Origin: Phormidesmis sp963710175
GTDB taxonomy: Bacteria > Cyanobacteriota > Cyanobacteriia > Phormidesmidales > Phormidesmidaceae
Direction: 5' to 3'
Assembly (NCBI GenBank): GCA_963710175.1
Contig: CAVPZC010000001.1
Span: 1,116,001-1,180,000, forward strand
Length of the DNA: 64,000 nt
The notes beneath the pieces are model-generated. The model saw only the letters and a list, made by a program, of their open reading frames with translations. It was not told where the DNA came from and did not search any database. The translations under genes and the position numbers were made by a program. Below are positions 25,582-34,637 of this stretch, piece by piece; within the stretch, counting starts at the first letter, position 1, and every line of letters begins with the position of its first letter.

Positions 25582-28047
25582 GTGAACAAACGCATTGTCA
25601 TCAAAATTGGTTCCGGCAGCATTGAGACTGGCTATATAGCTACTGTGCAAATTGGTGAAGAAGGCACCACCCCTCGGGTAGAGACTCAAGCTCATCTGCT
25701 GCCCGCACCTGACTTGCCCGATCTCTATCAGCGTTGGCGGCAGTCTTACTGGCTTTTAGGCTCATCCTACCGGCTCGAAGCCCACAGCGGCGCTACTAAC
25801 ATCTCTAACACTTTGCAGGTAGCAAACTGTCGTGCGGCTAGCCGTGATTTGCGCGATCGCCTCCACCAGTGGCTTAACAGCGACGCCTTTCGCCCCATTC
25901 GCGAAAAGCTTCTAGAGCAGCTCAACCCCGAAGACACCATCCGCATTTTACTCCAGACTCAAGACCCGCTTCTACAGCGCCTGCCCTGGTACGAGCTACA
26001 GTTTTTGGAGCGCTACCGACGGGCCGAGGTCGGCATTGGCTCTCTCGACTATCAGCAGGTCACCTATCCGGGCACCCGCTCCGAAAAAGTGAGAATACTC
26101 GCCGTCCTAGGCGACACCACCGGTCTCAATACCCAGACCGACCAGGCCCTGCTCAACACGCTACCCAACGCCGACATTCACTTTCTCACTGAGCCCAGCC
26201 GAGAGATATTTAACCAGCGACTCTGGGATGCCAGCGGCTGGGATATTTTGTTCTTTGCAGGCCACAGCAACAGCAGTCTAGACAGTCGCCCAGAGTGCGA
26301 AGAAGGCAACGGCGAAATCTCGCTCAACGCCACCGACAAACTCACCATCCCCCAGCTCAAGCACGCCCTCAAAAAAGCCATTGAACGCGGCCTCAACACC
26401 GCCATCTTTAACTCCTGCGACGGACTAGGGCTCGCCGCCGACTTAGCCGACTTGCACATCCCGCAGGTGCTGGTCATGCGCGAACCGGTGCCCGACCAGG
26501 TCGCTCATGCCTTTCTTCAGGGCTTTCTAGAGTCTTTCTCAACGGGCACTCCTTTTTACACAGCCGTTCGCGAAGCCAGAGAAAAACTCCAGGGCTTAGA
26601 AGCCCGCTTTCCCTGCGCCACCTGGCTCCCCGTCATCGTTCAAAACCTGGCTGAGACCCCACCCACCTGGCTCTCGTTGCAGGGCAGACCCAGTCCTGAA
26701 CAGAGTGTAGATCGAGGCGCGATCGCCCCCTCTTTTTCCCTGCCCAGCCCAACATCCTCCACCCCCAAACACCGTCTGAAAATCGGCGTCGGCTCAGGCA
26801 TCATCCTAGCCGCCGCTCTCCTTTTTGTCCGTCAGCTCGGCCTCCTAGAACCGCTAGAACTCAAAGCCTATGACCAGTTCCTCCGCCATCGCCCCACCGA
26901 GACAGTAGACAGTCGGCTGCTGATTATCACCAACACGCAAAGAGACATTCAGGCGCGCCCTAATGCCACTGACAACAGTTCTCTCTCAGAAGAGACTTTA
27001 TTAGCGCTTCTAGACAAACTGACGCCGCTAGCCCCTCAGCTGATCGGGCTGGATATTTACCGTACTCAGTCCGCTCAAACGCCCGCCCTGGCTCAGCGGC
27101 TAAAAGACACCGATAACCTGATCGCCATCTGCAAAGTCACAGACAATACAACAGATGCTGTCGATGCCGCCCCGCCGCCCGAAATCACTGACCCTGGCCG
27201 AATCGGGGCTAGCGACTTTGTCTCCGATGCCGATAGCGGCGATGTCTTACGCCGCCATCTGATGCAGCTAGAGCCGCCCCCCAACTCCCCTTGCAGAGCT
27301 TTCAATACCTTCAGCACCGTCTTAGCTTTCCGCTACTTGAGAGAACGAAACTATCCAGATGATATCGCGCTGCCCGAAATTGCTGAGCCCGCATTTGGCG
27401 GCTATCACCATTTAGACGTGCGAGGCGGCTATCAGATTTTGCTCAACTACCGCATATTGAGAGACCCCGCACAAACCAACTGCGGCAACATCAAAGAAAC
27501 GCCAGCCGACTGCATGACCGTTTCTGAAGTATTGGCTCAAGACCCCGCTCAGCTGCGAGACAGCGTGGCCGGTCGGATTGTTCTCATCGGCACCACCGAT
27601 GTAGAATATGGCGCTGCTGATCGGTGGATTACCCCTTACACCGTCATTCCCTCTATAGAGGGTCAAACGCCAGGGGTATTTCTTCAGGCTCAAATGGTCA
27701 GCCAGCTGCTGAGCGCGGCTATTAATGATCGCCCGCTGCTCACAAGCTGGTCTGAGTGGCTGGAAATCGGTTGGGTTATTAGCTGGGCCATCCTCGGCGG
27801 CTTGATTGGCGCGTACTCTTCTAGGACAGGGTCTGGCGGGTGGCAGCTTTGGCTTCGATTGCTGCTCGCAGAAGGATTGCTGCTGTTGGCCTGCTGGCTA
27901 TGCCTGGTACAAACTGCGATCTGGGTGCCCTGGGTGCCGAGTGCGCTAGCTCTGCCTGCCGCTAGCCTCACCGCCTGTACTGGCCTCGCTGTTGGCGATC
28001 GCGCCCAAAAATCAGCCCAAAAACCACCTCAAAAAGAAAGCAATTGA
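25582..28047 (+). CDS. CHAT-CHASE2 membrane sensor protein
   Basis: 821 residues from a GTG start that gives the typical MNKRIVIKIGSGSIETGY opening. Residues about 160-370 are a CHAT peptidase-like domain with His228 in FFAGHSN and Cys279 in FNSCDGLGLA. A membrane helix (about 399-415) leads to a CHASE2 domain (about 420-700; ELKAYDQFLRHRP, LIGLDIYR), an extracytoplasmic sensor, and three C-terminal helices (about 720-810). Topology puts the CHAT domain in the cytoplasm and the sensor outside the membrane, so it could transmit an envelope signal to proteolysis. Most CHASE2 proteins end in a kinase or cyclase; this one does not. Confidence 0.9.
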   Translation: MNKRIVIKIGSGSIETGYIATVQIGEEGTTPRVETQAHLLPAPDLPDLYQRWRQSYWLLGSSYRLEAHSGATNISNTLQVANCRAASRDLRDRLHQWLNSDAFRPIREKLLEQLNPEDTIRILLQTQDPLLQRLPWYELQFLERYRRAEVGIGSLDYQQVTYPGTRSEKVRILAVLGDTTGLNTQTDQALLNTLPNADIHFLTEPSREIFNQRLWDASGWDILFFAGHSNSSLDSRPECEEGNGEISLNATDKLTIPQLKHALKKAIERGLNTAIFNSCDGLGLAADLADLHIPQVLVMREPVPDQVAHAFLQGFLESFSTGTPFYTAVREAREKLQGLEARFPCATWLPVIVQNLAETPPTWLSLQGRPSPEQSVDRGAIAPSFSLPSPTSSTPKHRLKIGVGSGIILAAALLFVRQLGLLEPLELKAYDQFLRHRPTETVDSRLLIITNTQRDIQARPNATDNSSLSEETLLALLDKLTPLAPQLIGLDIYRTQSAQTPALAQRLKDTDNLIAICKVTDNTTDAVDAAPPPEITDPGRIGASDFVSDADSGDVLRRHLMQLEPPPNSPCRAFNTFSTVLAFRYLRERNYPDDIALPEIAEPAFGGYHHLDVRGGYQILLNYRILRDPAQTNCGNIKETPADCMTVSEVLAQDPAQLRDSVAGRIVLIGTTDVEYGAADRWITPYTVIPSIEGQTPGVFLQAQMVSQLLSAAINDRPLLTSWSEWLEIGWVISWAILGGLIGAYSSRTGSGGWQLWLRLLLAEGLLLLACWLCLVQTAIWVPWVPSALALPAASLTACTGLAVGDRAQKSAQKPPQKESN

Positions 28048-28116
28048 TCTCCTAGCCGACAGGCGACACTGCCAAAACTTTAAAACCGCAAAAACCCTAG
28101 AAGATAGGCTCAGAAA

Positions 28117-28938
28117 ATGGCTATGAATAACTCTCTCTCCCTGACGTTTGCCCTGAGCGCCCTTTCAGCGACGGTATTGGCTCTACACCTGCCGCCAGCT
28201 GTCGCCCAAACCCTTCCGTCTCTCCCCATCCAGTTCAATCCAGACACGCTAGAAAACCCCGGTCGCCCTGGTGACCGGCGACGAGGCGGCGGTTCTCGGG
28301 GCAGCTGCCAGGCCGATATTCCGCTGACGGCGATCGCCTACGCCAGCAGCCAGGTGGTGGAAGAACTCGGCGTCCAGAGCCTTGAGCAGTCTGTTGGCGC
28401 GTTTACCACTCAAGCTCAGCCCACGCTGTGGTTTTACCTGCCGGGGCCTTTGACTGAGGGCACCGCTGCCGAATTTATCGTCAAAGACGGCCAGGATACC
28501 CTGCTCTATCAGGGGCAGCTCGTCGGCCAAACTGACAGTAGCGGCGTTATCAGCGTACCGATGCCCCTAGATCTAGAACCCGATGCTGACTATCACTGGT
28601 TTTTAATTTTGGACTGTGATGAAGGCGATCGCACCCGAGTAGATGGCTGGATAGAGCGCCGCACCACGGGCTCCACGCTGAGCCGCGCCCTAGACCAGGC
28701 AAATGACCGCAGCCAGGCCGCCCTCTACGCCAACTCCGGCTACCTGCAAGATGCCCTCACCGAGCTAGCCGCCCTGCGTATTGCCTATCCGGAAGACGAA
28801 GCGATCGCCCAAGACTGGGCCACCTTCCTCAGCGCCCTCGACCTCCCCGATCTCACCGCCGCACCGCTTTTGGACTGCTGCCAGGTGACCAGCATTCAGG
28901 TACCGACTCAGCGCCCCGAAGTTGAAACCGAACCCTGA
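28117..28938 (+). CDS. DUF928 family secreted protein
   Basis: 273 residues with an N-terminal signal peptide (hydrophobic to about residue 30, AVAQT cut). The mature part starts with a Pro/Arg/Gly-rich linker and then the DUF928 domain (LTAIAYASSQ..., PTLWFYLPGP, DADYHWFLILDCD, then VDGWIERR), which resembles an immunoglobulin-like extracellular module, and a helical C-terminal half. Function unknown. It follows the CHAT-CHASE2 gene by 69 bp and is a regular member of that neighbourhood; being periplasmic it could be the ligand or partner of the CHASE2 sensor, which is my inference. Confidence 0.85.
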   Translation: MAMNNSLSLTFALSALSATVLALHLPPAVAQTLPSLPIQFNPDTLENPGRPGDRRRGGGSRGSCQADIPLTAIAYASSQVVEELGVQSLEQSVGAFTTQAQPTLWFYLPGPLTEGTAAEFIVKDGQDTLLYQGQLVGQTDSSGVISVPMPLDLEPDADYHWFLILDCDEGDRTRVDGWIERRTTGSTLSRALDQANDRSQAALYANSGYLQDALTELAALRIAYPEDEAIAQDWATFLSALDLPDLTAAPLLDCCQVTSIQVPTQRPEVETEP

Positions 28939-28990
28939 CCGTTACACTAACAGCAGTAGCCATATCAGCAGCTATTGAGAGGTTCACGCC

Positions 28991-29563
28991 ATGGTGCAGG
29001 CCAAACCTGAGCTAAAAACTTTTGACGACTACCTTGCCTATGCGCAGGGCAGCGAAGGTCGCTATGAACTGACCTATGGGGAACTCATCGAAATGCCGCC
29101 CGCATCTGATGGGAACGTAGTGATTGCCCGAGCGATGGACCGGGCTCTCTCAGATCTGGTCGGATTTCGGCGAGTACGGACTCACCAGCTGGCACTCGAA
29201 ATGCCAGGACAGCCCAAGAATCGATTTCCAGATATTACCGTACTGCGGCCTGAGCACCCGGAGCAGTTGAGAGCATCCGGGCAGTCAGCCATTCGCTTGG
29301 AGATGGCTCCACCCATGTTAGTAGTCGAAGTTGTTAGCCCTGGACCAGACAACAACAAACGAGACTACATCGATAAACGCAATCAGTACGAATGGAGAGA
29401 GATTCCAGAATATTGGATTGTCGATCCCTCTAAAGGTGAGATAACAGTGCTGTTTCTAACTGAAAGCGGTTACGAAGCAACTGTTTTTGTTGGAGATGAA
29501 GTTGTCAAGTCTCCTAGCTTTACTGAGTGGGCTCTAACGGCTGCTGAAATGCTGTCAGCCTAA
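28991..29563 (+). CDS. Uma2 family (DUF820) nuclease-like protein
   Basis: 190 residues with the restriction-endonuclease-like Uma2 fold, very abundant in cyanobacteria. The core motif is visible: FPDITVLRPEH (catalytic Asp) and LVVEVVSPGPDNN (E-x-V), then RDYIDKRNQYEWREIPEYWIVDP. Biological role unknown; DNA cleavage is assumed from the fold. A GAGAGG precedes the ATG. It is separated from DUF928 by 52 bp, so it may be read through from the CHAT module, but Uma2 genes occur almost anywhere. Confidence 0.88.
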   Translation: MVQAKPELKTFDDYLAYAQGSEGRYELTYGELIEMPPASDGNVVIARAMDRALSDLVGFRRVRTHQLALEMPGQPKNRFPDITVLRPEHPEQLRASGQSAIRLEMAPPMLVVEVVSPGPDNNKRDYIDKRNQYEWREIPEYWIVDPSKGEITVLFLTESGYEATVFVGDEVVKSPSFTEWALTAAEMLSA

Positions 29564-29578
29564 CCGGACCTTTTCTCT

Positions 29579-32191
29579 TCAGACAATCAGCTGCCAGAGT
29601 AGAACGGTGAACCCTAGCGTCATGCCGTGCTGTGGCATTAGTTTGAGCCAGGACTGACGGCCTATTTTTTGGGTGAGAACAATGCTGAGAAAAGCGCCGC
29701 AGATTAAGGCAACGCCCTGCAAAAAGGCAATTACCGCCGGATGTGCAGCGATGCTACTGCCCGCGATAGGCAGTCCCCAAGTGGCCCAAAATACCGACAC
29801 AATTTGCCCCGCTTCTGAGAGCCCGAGCAGCAGATAGTGAGCCAGGCTAGCAAACAACAGCAGCGGCAGATAGCCATAGGCCAGTTCTAAAAAAGTGCGA
29901 GTCGCGCCAGTGCCCTGTAGCTGCGATCGCACCCAGTCCACCCCCCACATCACCACACCCGGTAAAAACAAGGCAATGATGGACGCGATCGCATGTCCGC
30001 CCCAACTGTCTAACAGCCGAGCATCTCCTAAAAACAAAGTCGTCAGGGCTGGCAGCCGATGCAAAAACACCGCGCCTAACAGCAGCAGCAGCAGCGCCAC
30101 CTCATAGCCGCTGGTCGCATGATTCGTCCACAGCCCAATTCCCGGCGGCCTCAGGTTCAGCTCCACCGACTGATGCGGACAAGCCTTCAGGCAGGTCATA
30201 CACAGCACACAGTTACGATTATCCGTCAGCTGAGCCGGATGCGAATACACCGGACAGCCGTTCGTCTCCTGACCTTCTCCTTCCGCCGGTCCACCCTTGT
30301 AGCAGTGATAGGTATTACAGCTCGCCGAACAAATTCCCTGCTGGGCCCGCAGTTCCACCATCGAAAGCTTGGCAAACAGGCCGTTCATCCCCCCAATCGG
30401 ACAGAGATAGCGGCACCAAAACCGCCGCTCAAACAGCACCGAACACACCACCGCCCCCGCCGTGATAATCAGCAGCAGCCAGCCCGAGAGATAAGCCGTG
30501 TTCTCCAAATTCCACAGCTCCTCCCACAGCAAAATCACCGCAAAACCGCCGTAGATAATCCAGCCGCCCCACCGCTCCGCCCACTGCCGAGGCCAGCTCC
30601 GTAGCTGACGCGGCCAAACTTTCAGCGACAAAAACTGAGCCACTTCGCCGTAGATCATAAACGGGCAAACCGCACACCACAGCCGCCCCACAAAGGGAAA
30701 GCCCAGCAAAATTAGCGGCCACCACCAGGCCCAAAAAAAGTTCAGCGCAAAATTTTGATCGCGCGTCTGTGGGCCCCACATCAGCACCGCCACCACAATT
30801 GGATAAAACCACAGCGTAAACCCATAGTTAATCCGATCTGGCCACCACGGGCTGAGAGCAAACGCCCGCAGCTTGGAATAGCCCTTGAACAGATTGAAGC
30901 GAAAGCGCCTGCTCTGTTTTTCTTCAGCCCAAAAGACTTCCTCGGTCATCACGCTGCTCTGGCCAGACTGTGAGACCGCCCGCTCCACCATGCTCTCTAG
31001 CTCAGTGAGATTCCCCGGAAAATCGTAGCTTTGCAGCCGCCGCAGCGCTTCGGGTGCCAGCTTACGCTTACACAACCCGCGCGCTTTACACAGCAGCTGA
31101 GCAAAGTAGTTAACCTGAGCCTCGATATCGGCTTTGCGAACCCGCAGTGGCGGTACTTTAATCTGTTTTTTAGAGACTTTGGCAAAATCGGGCAGCGCTT
31201 TTTCTGAAACCATCAAGATCCAGGCAGAAGACTCTCGCAGCGGCAGCGGCGCTTCTCCTTCACGGGCAACCGGCTGGTATTGCCCCGTTTCGATCAGCTG
31301 TAAAACAGGCGCTTTCAAAGATTCATCGAGATCTTGCAAATTGTTAAGCAGCAGCGTGCCACCTTCCAGCCAGGCCAATAACCCAGCCTGACTCTCTCCT
31401 CTGCCAAACAGATCTTGCGATCGCAGCGTCTCACAGTTCACCCGAATCATCGGGGCCTTCTTATTCGCCGACCCAAAATGAATCAGCGCCGCCAGGTTAT
31501 CTTTAGTCAACCCCGGCTCCCCAAAGATCAAAACAGCGCCCCTCCTGTCTCCTGCTCTCCCGTTCTCCTGTTCTTCCCCTCTCCCCTGCCCCCCCGGCGA
31601 CTGTAGAGCTTTGCTCTTCTCCTTCGCGCAGCCGAAGTCCCCCATCTGCGTCGCCTCCCGCACGCTCTGCCGCAGCCGAACAGCATAGCGACTGCTTCCC
31701 ATTACCCCTCGCGTCACCCGCGTCACCCGGTAAGGCAACAGGGCCTGCTGCCGTTCCTGTTCATAGGCCAGCTGCTCAGAAACTTCTTCTAGAGCGTCAG
31801 CGAGCAGACGGGAAAGCTCCTGATTGAGCGCTGGAAATTCCTCAGCTAGCTCCTGAAACCGGGTTTTATCCAGCCGCCAGAGCACACAGTCACTCAGCGA
31901 GACCATTGTTTGCGCCGCCTCTTCATCCAGCAGCAGCTCCCGCAAATGAATCACCGCGCCAGGCTGCAATTCGGTAACCTGGGCCGCACTCGCGTGCCGG
32001 GTGCGATAGCTCTCCAGCCGGCCAGACCTGAGAATGTAGAGCGCATCAGGCGGCGTATCTTCTAAAATCAGGCGGCGGTTGGCTTCAAAGGTAATTTCTT
32101 TCAGGCAGGGGGCGATCGCCGCTACCAGAGTCTCTGGCAAATCCTGAAAAATAGTGTGGGCTTGCAGCCACTGCGATCGCTCAGCATTCAT
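29579..32191 (-). CDS. Fusion of cNMP-binding domain, degenerate NtrC-type AAA and polyferredoxin membrane domain
   Basis: 870 residues in three parts. Residues 15-135 form a cyclic-nucleotide-binding domain. About 220-425 is a sigma-54-activator-like AAA domain that is clearly degenerate: the Walker A is GEPGLTKDN instead of G-x4-GK-[ST/E], Walker B is LLLNNL instead of LFLDE, and the GAFTGA loop is absent. About 470-870 is a NapH/CcoG-like membrane part with several helices and cysteine motifs CAVCP, CRYLCPIGG, CSASCNTYHC and the 4Fe-4S pattern C-x2-C-x2-C-x3-CP in NCVLCMTCLKACPH. It looks like a membrane redox protein whose activity is gated by a nucleotide and an AAA-derived module. A low-complexity stretch at about 185-215 appears inserted. 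Cyanobacteria lack sigma-54, so a transcription role is unlikely. Confidence 0.85.
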   Translation of the reverse strand: MNAERSQWLQAHTIFQDLPETLVAAIAPCLKEITFEANRRLILEDTPPDALYILRSGRLESYRTRHASAAQVTELQPGAVIHLRELLLDEEAAQTMVSLSDCVLWRLDKTRFQELAEEFPALNQELSRLLADALEEVSEQLAYEQERQQALLPYRVTRVTRGVMGSSRYAVRLRQSVREATQMGDFGCAKEKSKALQSPGGQGRGEEQENGRAGDRRGAVLIFGEPGLTKDNLAALIHFGSANKKAPMIRVNCETLRSQDLFGRGESQAGLLAWLEGGTLLLNNLQDLDESLKAPVLQLIETGQYQPVAREGEAPLPLRESSAWILMVSEKALPDFAKVSKKQIKVPPLRVRKADIEAQVNYFAQLLCKARGLCKRKLAPEALRRLQSYDFPGNLTELESMVERAVSQSGQSSVMTEEVFWAEEKQSRRFRFNLFKGYSKLRAFALSPWWPDRINYGFTLWFYPIVVAVLMWGPQTRDQNFALNFFWAWWWPLILLGFPFVGRLWCAVCPFMIYGEVAQFLSLKVWPRQLRSWPRQWAERWGGWIIYGGFAVILLWEELWNLENTAYLSGWLLLIITAGAVVCSVLFERRFWCRYLCPIGGMNGLFAKLSMVELRAQQGICSASCNTYHCYKGGPAEGEGQETNGCPVYSHPAQLTDNRNCVLCMTCLKACPHQSVELNLRPPGIGLWTNHATSGYEVALLLLLLGAVFLHRLPALTTLFLGDARLLDSWGGHAIASIIALFLPGVVMWGVDWVRSQLQGTGATRTFLELAYGYLPLLLFASLAHYLLLGLSEAGQIVSVFWATWGLPIAGSSIAAHPAVIAFLQGVALICGAFLSIVLTQKIGRQSWLKLMPQHGMTLGFTVLLWQLIV

Positions 32192-32231
32192 GGCATCACT
32201 GCTTGTAAGAGATTGGCTTAAAGTCTATGCT

Positions 32232-32413
32232 TCATCCTAGCTCTATAGCCAATTCCTGAAGCCATTCGACAAAAAGCTGTATCTCTTGTTCAAACTGTTT
32301 CCAGGTCAGCGGATATTTTTCAATCAGCCTATCAAGACGCTCCGTATCTAGCTCAAACCCATAGATATTGCGCACAACATTTCGCGCAGCGCTTCAGGGT
32401 CGTAGGTTTTCAT
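32232..32413 (-). pseudogene. HepT-like toxin fragment
   Basis: Starts with ATG (MKTYDPEALRE) overlapping the end of the nucleotidyltransferase remnant, and after a frameshift near 32378 continues as VVRNIYGFELDTERLDRLIE and on to a TGA at 32232-32234. The second half resembles the C-terminal helix of HepT-like RNase toxins that pair with nucleotidyltransferase antitoxins. The main body of a HepT protein is missing. Recognition is by pattern only. Confidence 0.5.
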
Positions 32414-32759
32414 CAATCACTTTCCCCGTAGCCAGCACCCTTGCCTTAAATCTAGGCTCTAACGATTCTATAGGTTTTAGGTCTATCCACCATTTACTGC
32501 GAGCGTTCACAGCAGCCAGCGCTGCAAAAAAATCTGCCTTGGCAATTCCTTCAATGGCGAGGTCAATATCTGAGTCTTCGCCGAACCTATCTTTTACAAG
32601 CGAGCCGAAAACGATGGCTTTAGTTGTGCCAAACTGGTCTCGCAGCAGTGCTACAGCCGTTTTTACCTCAGTTTAGGCTTTCTGTTCCCACGCTTTGACT
32701 TGAGCCTTGTGTTGAGTTTGGCGCGATCGCCAGTAATCTACATACTTTTGCTCAACCAC
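32394..32759 (-). pseudogene. Minimal nucleotidyltransferase (MNT antitoxin type) with an internal stop
   Basis: From a GTG start with a good AAGGAGG upstream, 122 codons read through to TGA at 32394-32396, interrupted by one in-frame TAA at 32673-32675 (codon 29). The sequence after the stop has the nucleotidyltransferase signature AIVFGSLVKDRFGEDSDIDL, that is GS-x(n)-SD-x-D with the metal-binding aspartates intact, followed by a typical WWIDLKPIESLEPRF region. Such proteins act as antitoxins that AMPylate HepT toxins. With the stop codon and a truncated partner the pair is dead. Confidence 0.75.
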
Positions 32760-32897
32760 CCTTCACCCTCCTTCACAGCCCCGCTCAAATGCCCAGAACC
32801 TTTATCTGCCGTCAATTTCATTCTAGAGAGGGATTGGCACCACGGCGAAAGACGGTAGCTTGGGCAAAGATTAAAACCACCCAATATAAAGGACCTT

Positions 32898-33152
32898 ATG
32901 GCTGCGACTCAACCGCTGAAGGGCATTGCGCTAATCGACTGTGCCAAAGCTAATGCGCAGCAGGGCGCAGAGACAGCAGCGCGGCTGTGCGGCTACGAAA
33001 GCGATATCAGCAGCTTTCAATCAGCCCTCTCCCAGGCCGGTGAAGACATGGGCGTCAAGCTCGATGACTTGGAAGATCTGATCACCGACCAGTTCATAGC
33101 CAAACGCAACCCAGGCATAGAAGTGGCTCCCGATACGCTACAAGACCTATAG
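32898..33152 (+). CDS. Small conserved-looking hypothetical protein
   Basis: 84 residues, acidic, soluble, with a helical pattern (ALIDCAKANAQQGAETAARL, then a second amphipathic stretch). I do not recognise a named domain. AAAGGA eight bases before the ATG supports translation. It is monocistronic and ends just before a hairpin that it shares with the converging pyruvate dehydrogenase E2 gene. Confidence 0.6.
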   Translation: MAATQPLKGIALIDCAKANAQQGAETAARLCGYESDISSFQSALSQAGEDMGVKLDDLEDLITDQFIAKRNPGIEVAPDTLQDL

Positions 33153-33171
33153 GTAGCCTGTAGGTCTTGTA

Positions 33172-33202
33172 GCCAAGCGTATGGCGCTACAGCGCTTGGC
33201 TG
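33172..33202. terminator. Hairpin between convergent genes
   Basis: AGCCAAGCG (33172-33180) pairs with CGCTTGGCT (33194-33202) across 13 bases, lying between the stops of the 84-residue gene and the E2 gene. No strong T-tract, so a bidirectional terminator is a reasonable but unproven reading. Confidence 0.5.
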
Positions 33203-33217
33203 TCAATTAGAGGCTAG

Positions 33218-34546
33218 CTACAGCGTCAAGGACTGTGCGTTGTTCTCAATTAGGTCACACAGGTCTTTTAAGAATGCCGCCCCGTCTGCGCCGTAAATAA
33301 TCCGGTGATCGCAGGTGATTTTCACATTCATCTGATTGCGCACGCCCATGAGACCATCCGGCGTTGCCACCACCTGAGGCCGCGAGCCACCTACCGCCAA
33401 AATAGAGCCCTGGCCCGGCGTTAGCACCGCATCAAAGCTATCGACCCCAAACATACCTAGGTTGGAAAGGGTAAAGGTGCCTGTACTGTATTCGTCCGGC
33501 GTCAGTTTTTTGCTCCGAGCGCGGGCCACCAAATCTTTCCAGCTGCGAGATAGGGAGTAAATGTCCATCTGGTCGGCACCGCGCAGCACTGGCGTGATCA
33601 GGCCGCCATCCGGCGTAGCCACGGCCACGGCAATATTAATGCTGCTGCTGTACTGGATGCCATCTGGGGAGTAGCTGGCATTCACGACCGGGTGCTTCTT
33701 CAGCGTCATGGCGACCGATTTGGCTAGCAGCGCCGTCATCGTCACGCCCTTCGGCTTGATTTGCTTATACAGCTTGTCTAGCTCGGTAGTCGTAATGCTG
33801 TAGCCCACCCGGAACACGGGGATAGACAGGCTAGCTTCCATATTGCGAACGACGGCTTTCTGGGGGGTGCTGAAAGCAACCAGTTCACCGGAAGCGGCAG
33901 GCGGCGCAGAAGCAGCGACAGCAGGGGCTGAAGCAGATGAGGCAGCAGCGGGTGTGGGAGAGACAACTGGCGTTTGCTGAGCAGAGCTGGGCGTGGGTGT
34001 CTTACCCGCCGCTTGCTCTACGTCTTGCGCGACTACCCGACCGTGAGGGCCAGACCCCTGTAGGCCGTTGAGATCTACCTTAAGCTGTTTGGCGAGCTTG
34101 CGAGCACGGGGAGAAATCACCACTCGACCAGAAGCTGAGCCATTTTGAGCAGCGGGCGCCGGAGTCGGCGCTGCCGTTGCAACTGCTGCTGGCGTCAGCT
34201 CAGAGGTCATCGCGGCTGCGGGTTCGGGTTCGGCAGTTTGGGCAGTGCTCTGGGCGCCGCTGCTCGCCAGGTCTTTGGCTTGCTGCTTAGCCGCCTCTAT
34301 CTCCTCTTCGGTTTCAGCTAAGAGGGCGATGACTTCGTTGACCTGGGCCATTTCTCCGGCTTCAGTGACGATGGTCGCCAGATAGCCTTCGTAAAAAGAC
34401 TCCACATCCATATCGGCCTTGTCAGACTCAACGACGACGACGGTTTCGCCCTTTTCTACCCGGTCACCAGCAGACTTGGCCCAAGAGACAATCTTTCCCT
34501 CAGTCATGGTGGAGCTGAGAGCAGGCATAAAAACTTCGCGGATCAT
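33218..34546 (-). CDS. pdhC: Dihydrolipoamide acetyltransferase (E2) of pyruvate dehydrogenase
   Basis: 442 residues. Residues 1-80 are a lipoyl domain with the lipoylated Lys in VESDKADMDV. After an Ala/Pro/Thr-rich linker comes the peripheral E1/E3-binding domain (about 135-170; RVVISPRARKLAKQL...GPHGRVVAQDV). A second Ala/Pro linker leads to the catalytic acetyltransferase domain (about 210-442) with the active-site His in ITCDHRIIYGADGA and the GGSRPQVV segment. It transfers acetyl groups from pyruvate decarboxylation to CoA. The cyanobacterial E2 is of this one-lipoyl type. The other subunits are not in the window. Confidence 0.93.
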   Translation of the reverse strand: MIREVFMPALSSTMTEGKIVSWAKSAGDRVEKGETVVVVESDKADMDVESFYEGYLATIVTEAGEMAQVNEVIALLAETEEEIEAAKQQAKDLASSGAQSTAQTAEPEPAAAMTSELTPAAVATAAPTPAPAAQNGSASGRVVISPRARKLAKQLKVDLNGLQGSGPHGRVVAQDVEQAAGKTPTPSSAQQTPVVSPTPAAASSASAPAVAASAPPAASGELVAFSTPQKAVVRNMEASLSIPVFRVGYSITTTELDKLYKQIKPKGVTMTALLAKSVAMTLKKHPVVNASYSPDGIQYSSSINIAVAVATPDGGLITPVLRGADQMDIYSLSRSWKDLVARARSKKLTPDEYSTGTFTLSNLGMFGVDSFDAVLTPGQGSILAVGGSRPQVVATPDGLMGVRNQMNVKITCDHRIIYGADGAAFLKDLCDLIENNAQSLTL

Positions 34547-34637
34547 AGATGGAGAGTCATAGAGGGGATAGCGCTTGCTGAGCGATCGCCAGCGCCTAAT
34601 TGTAGCCCGTCATGGGAATTCGTCTAGCAGGCCGCGG

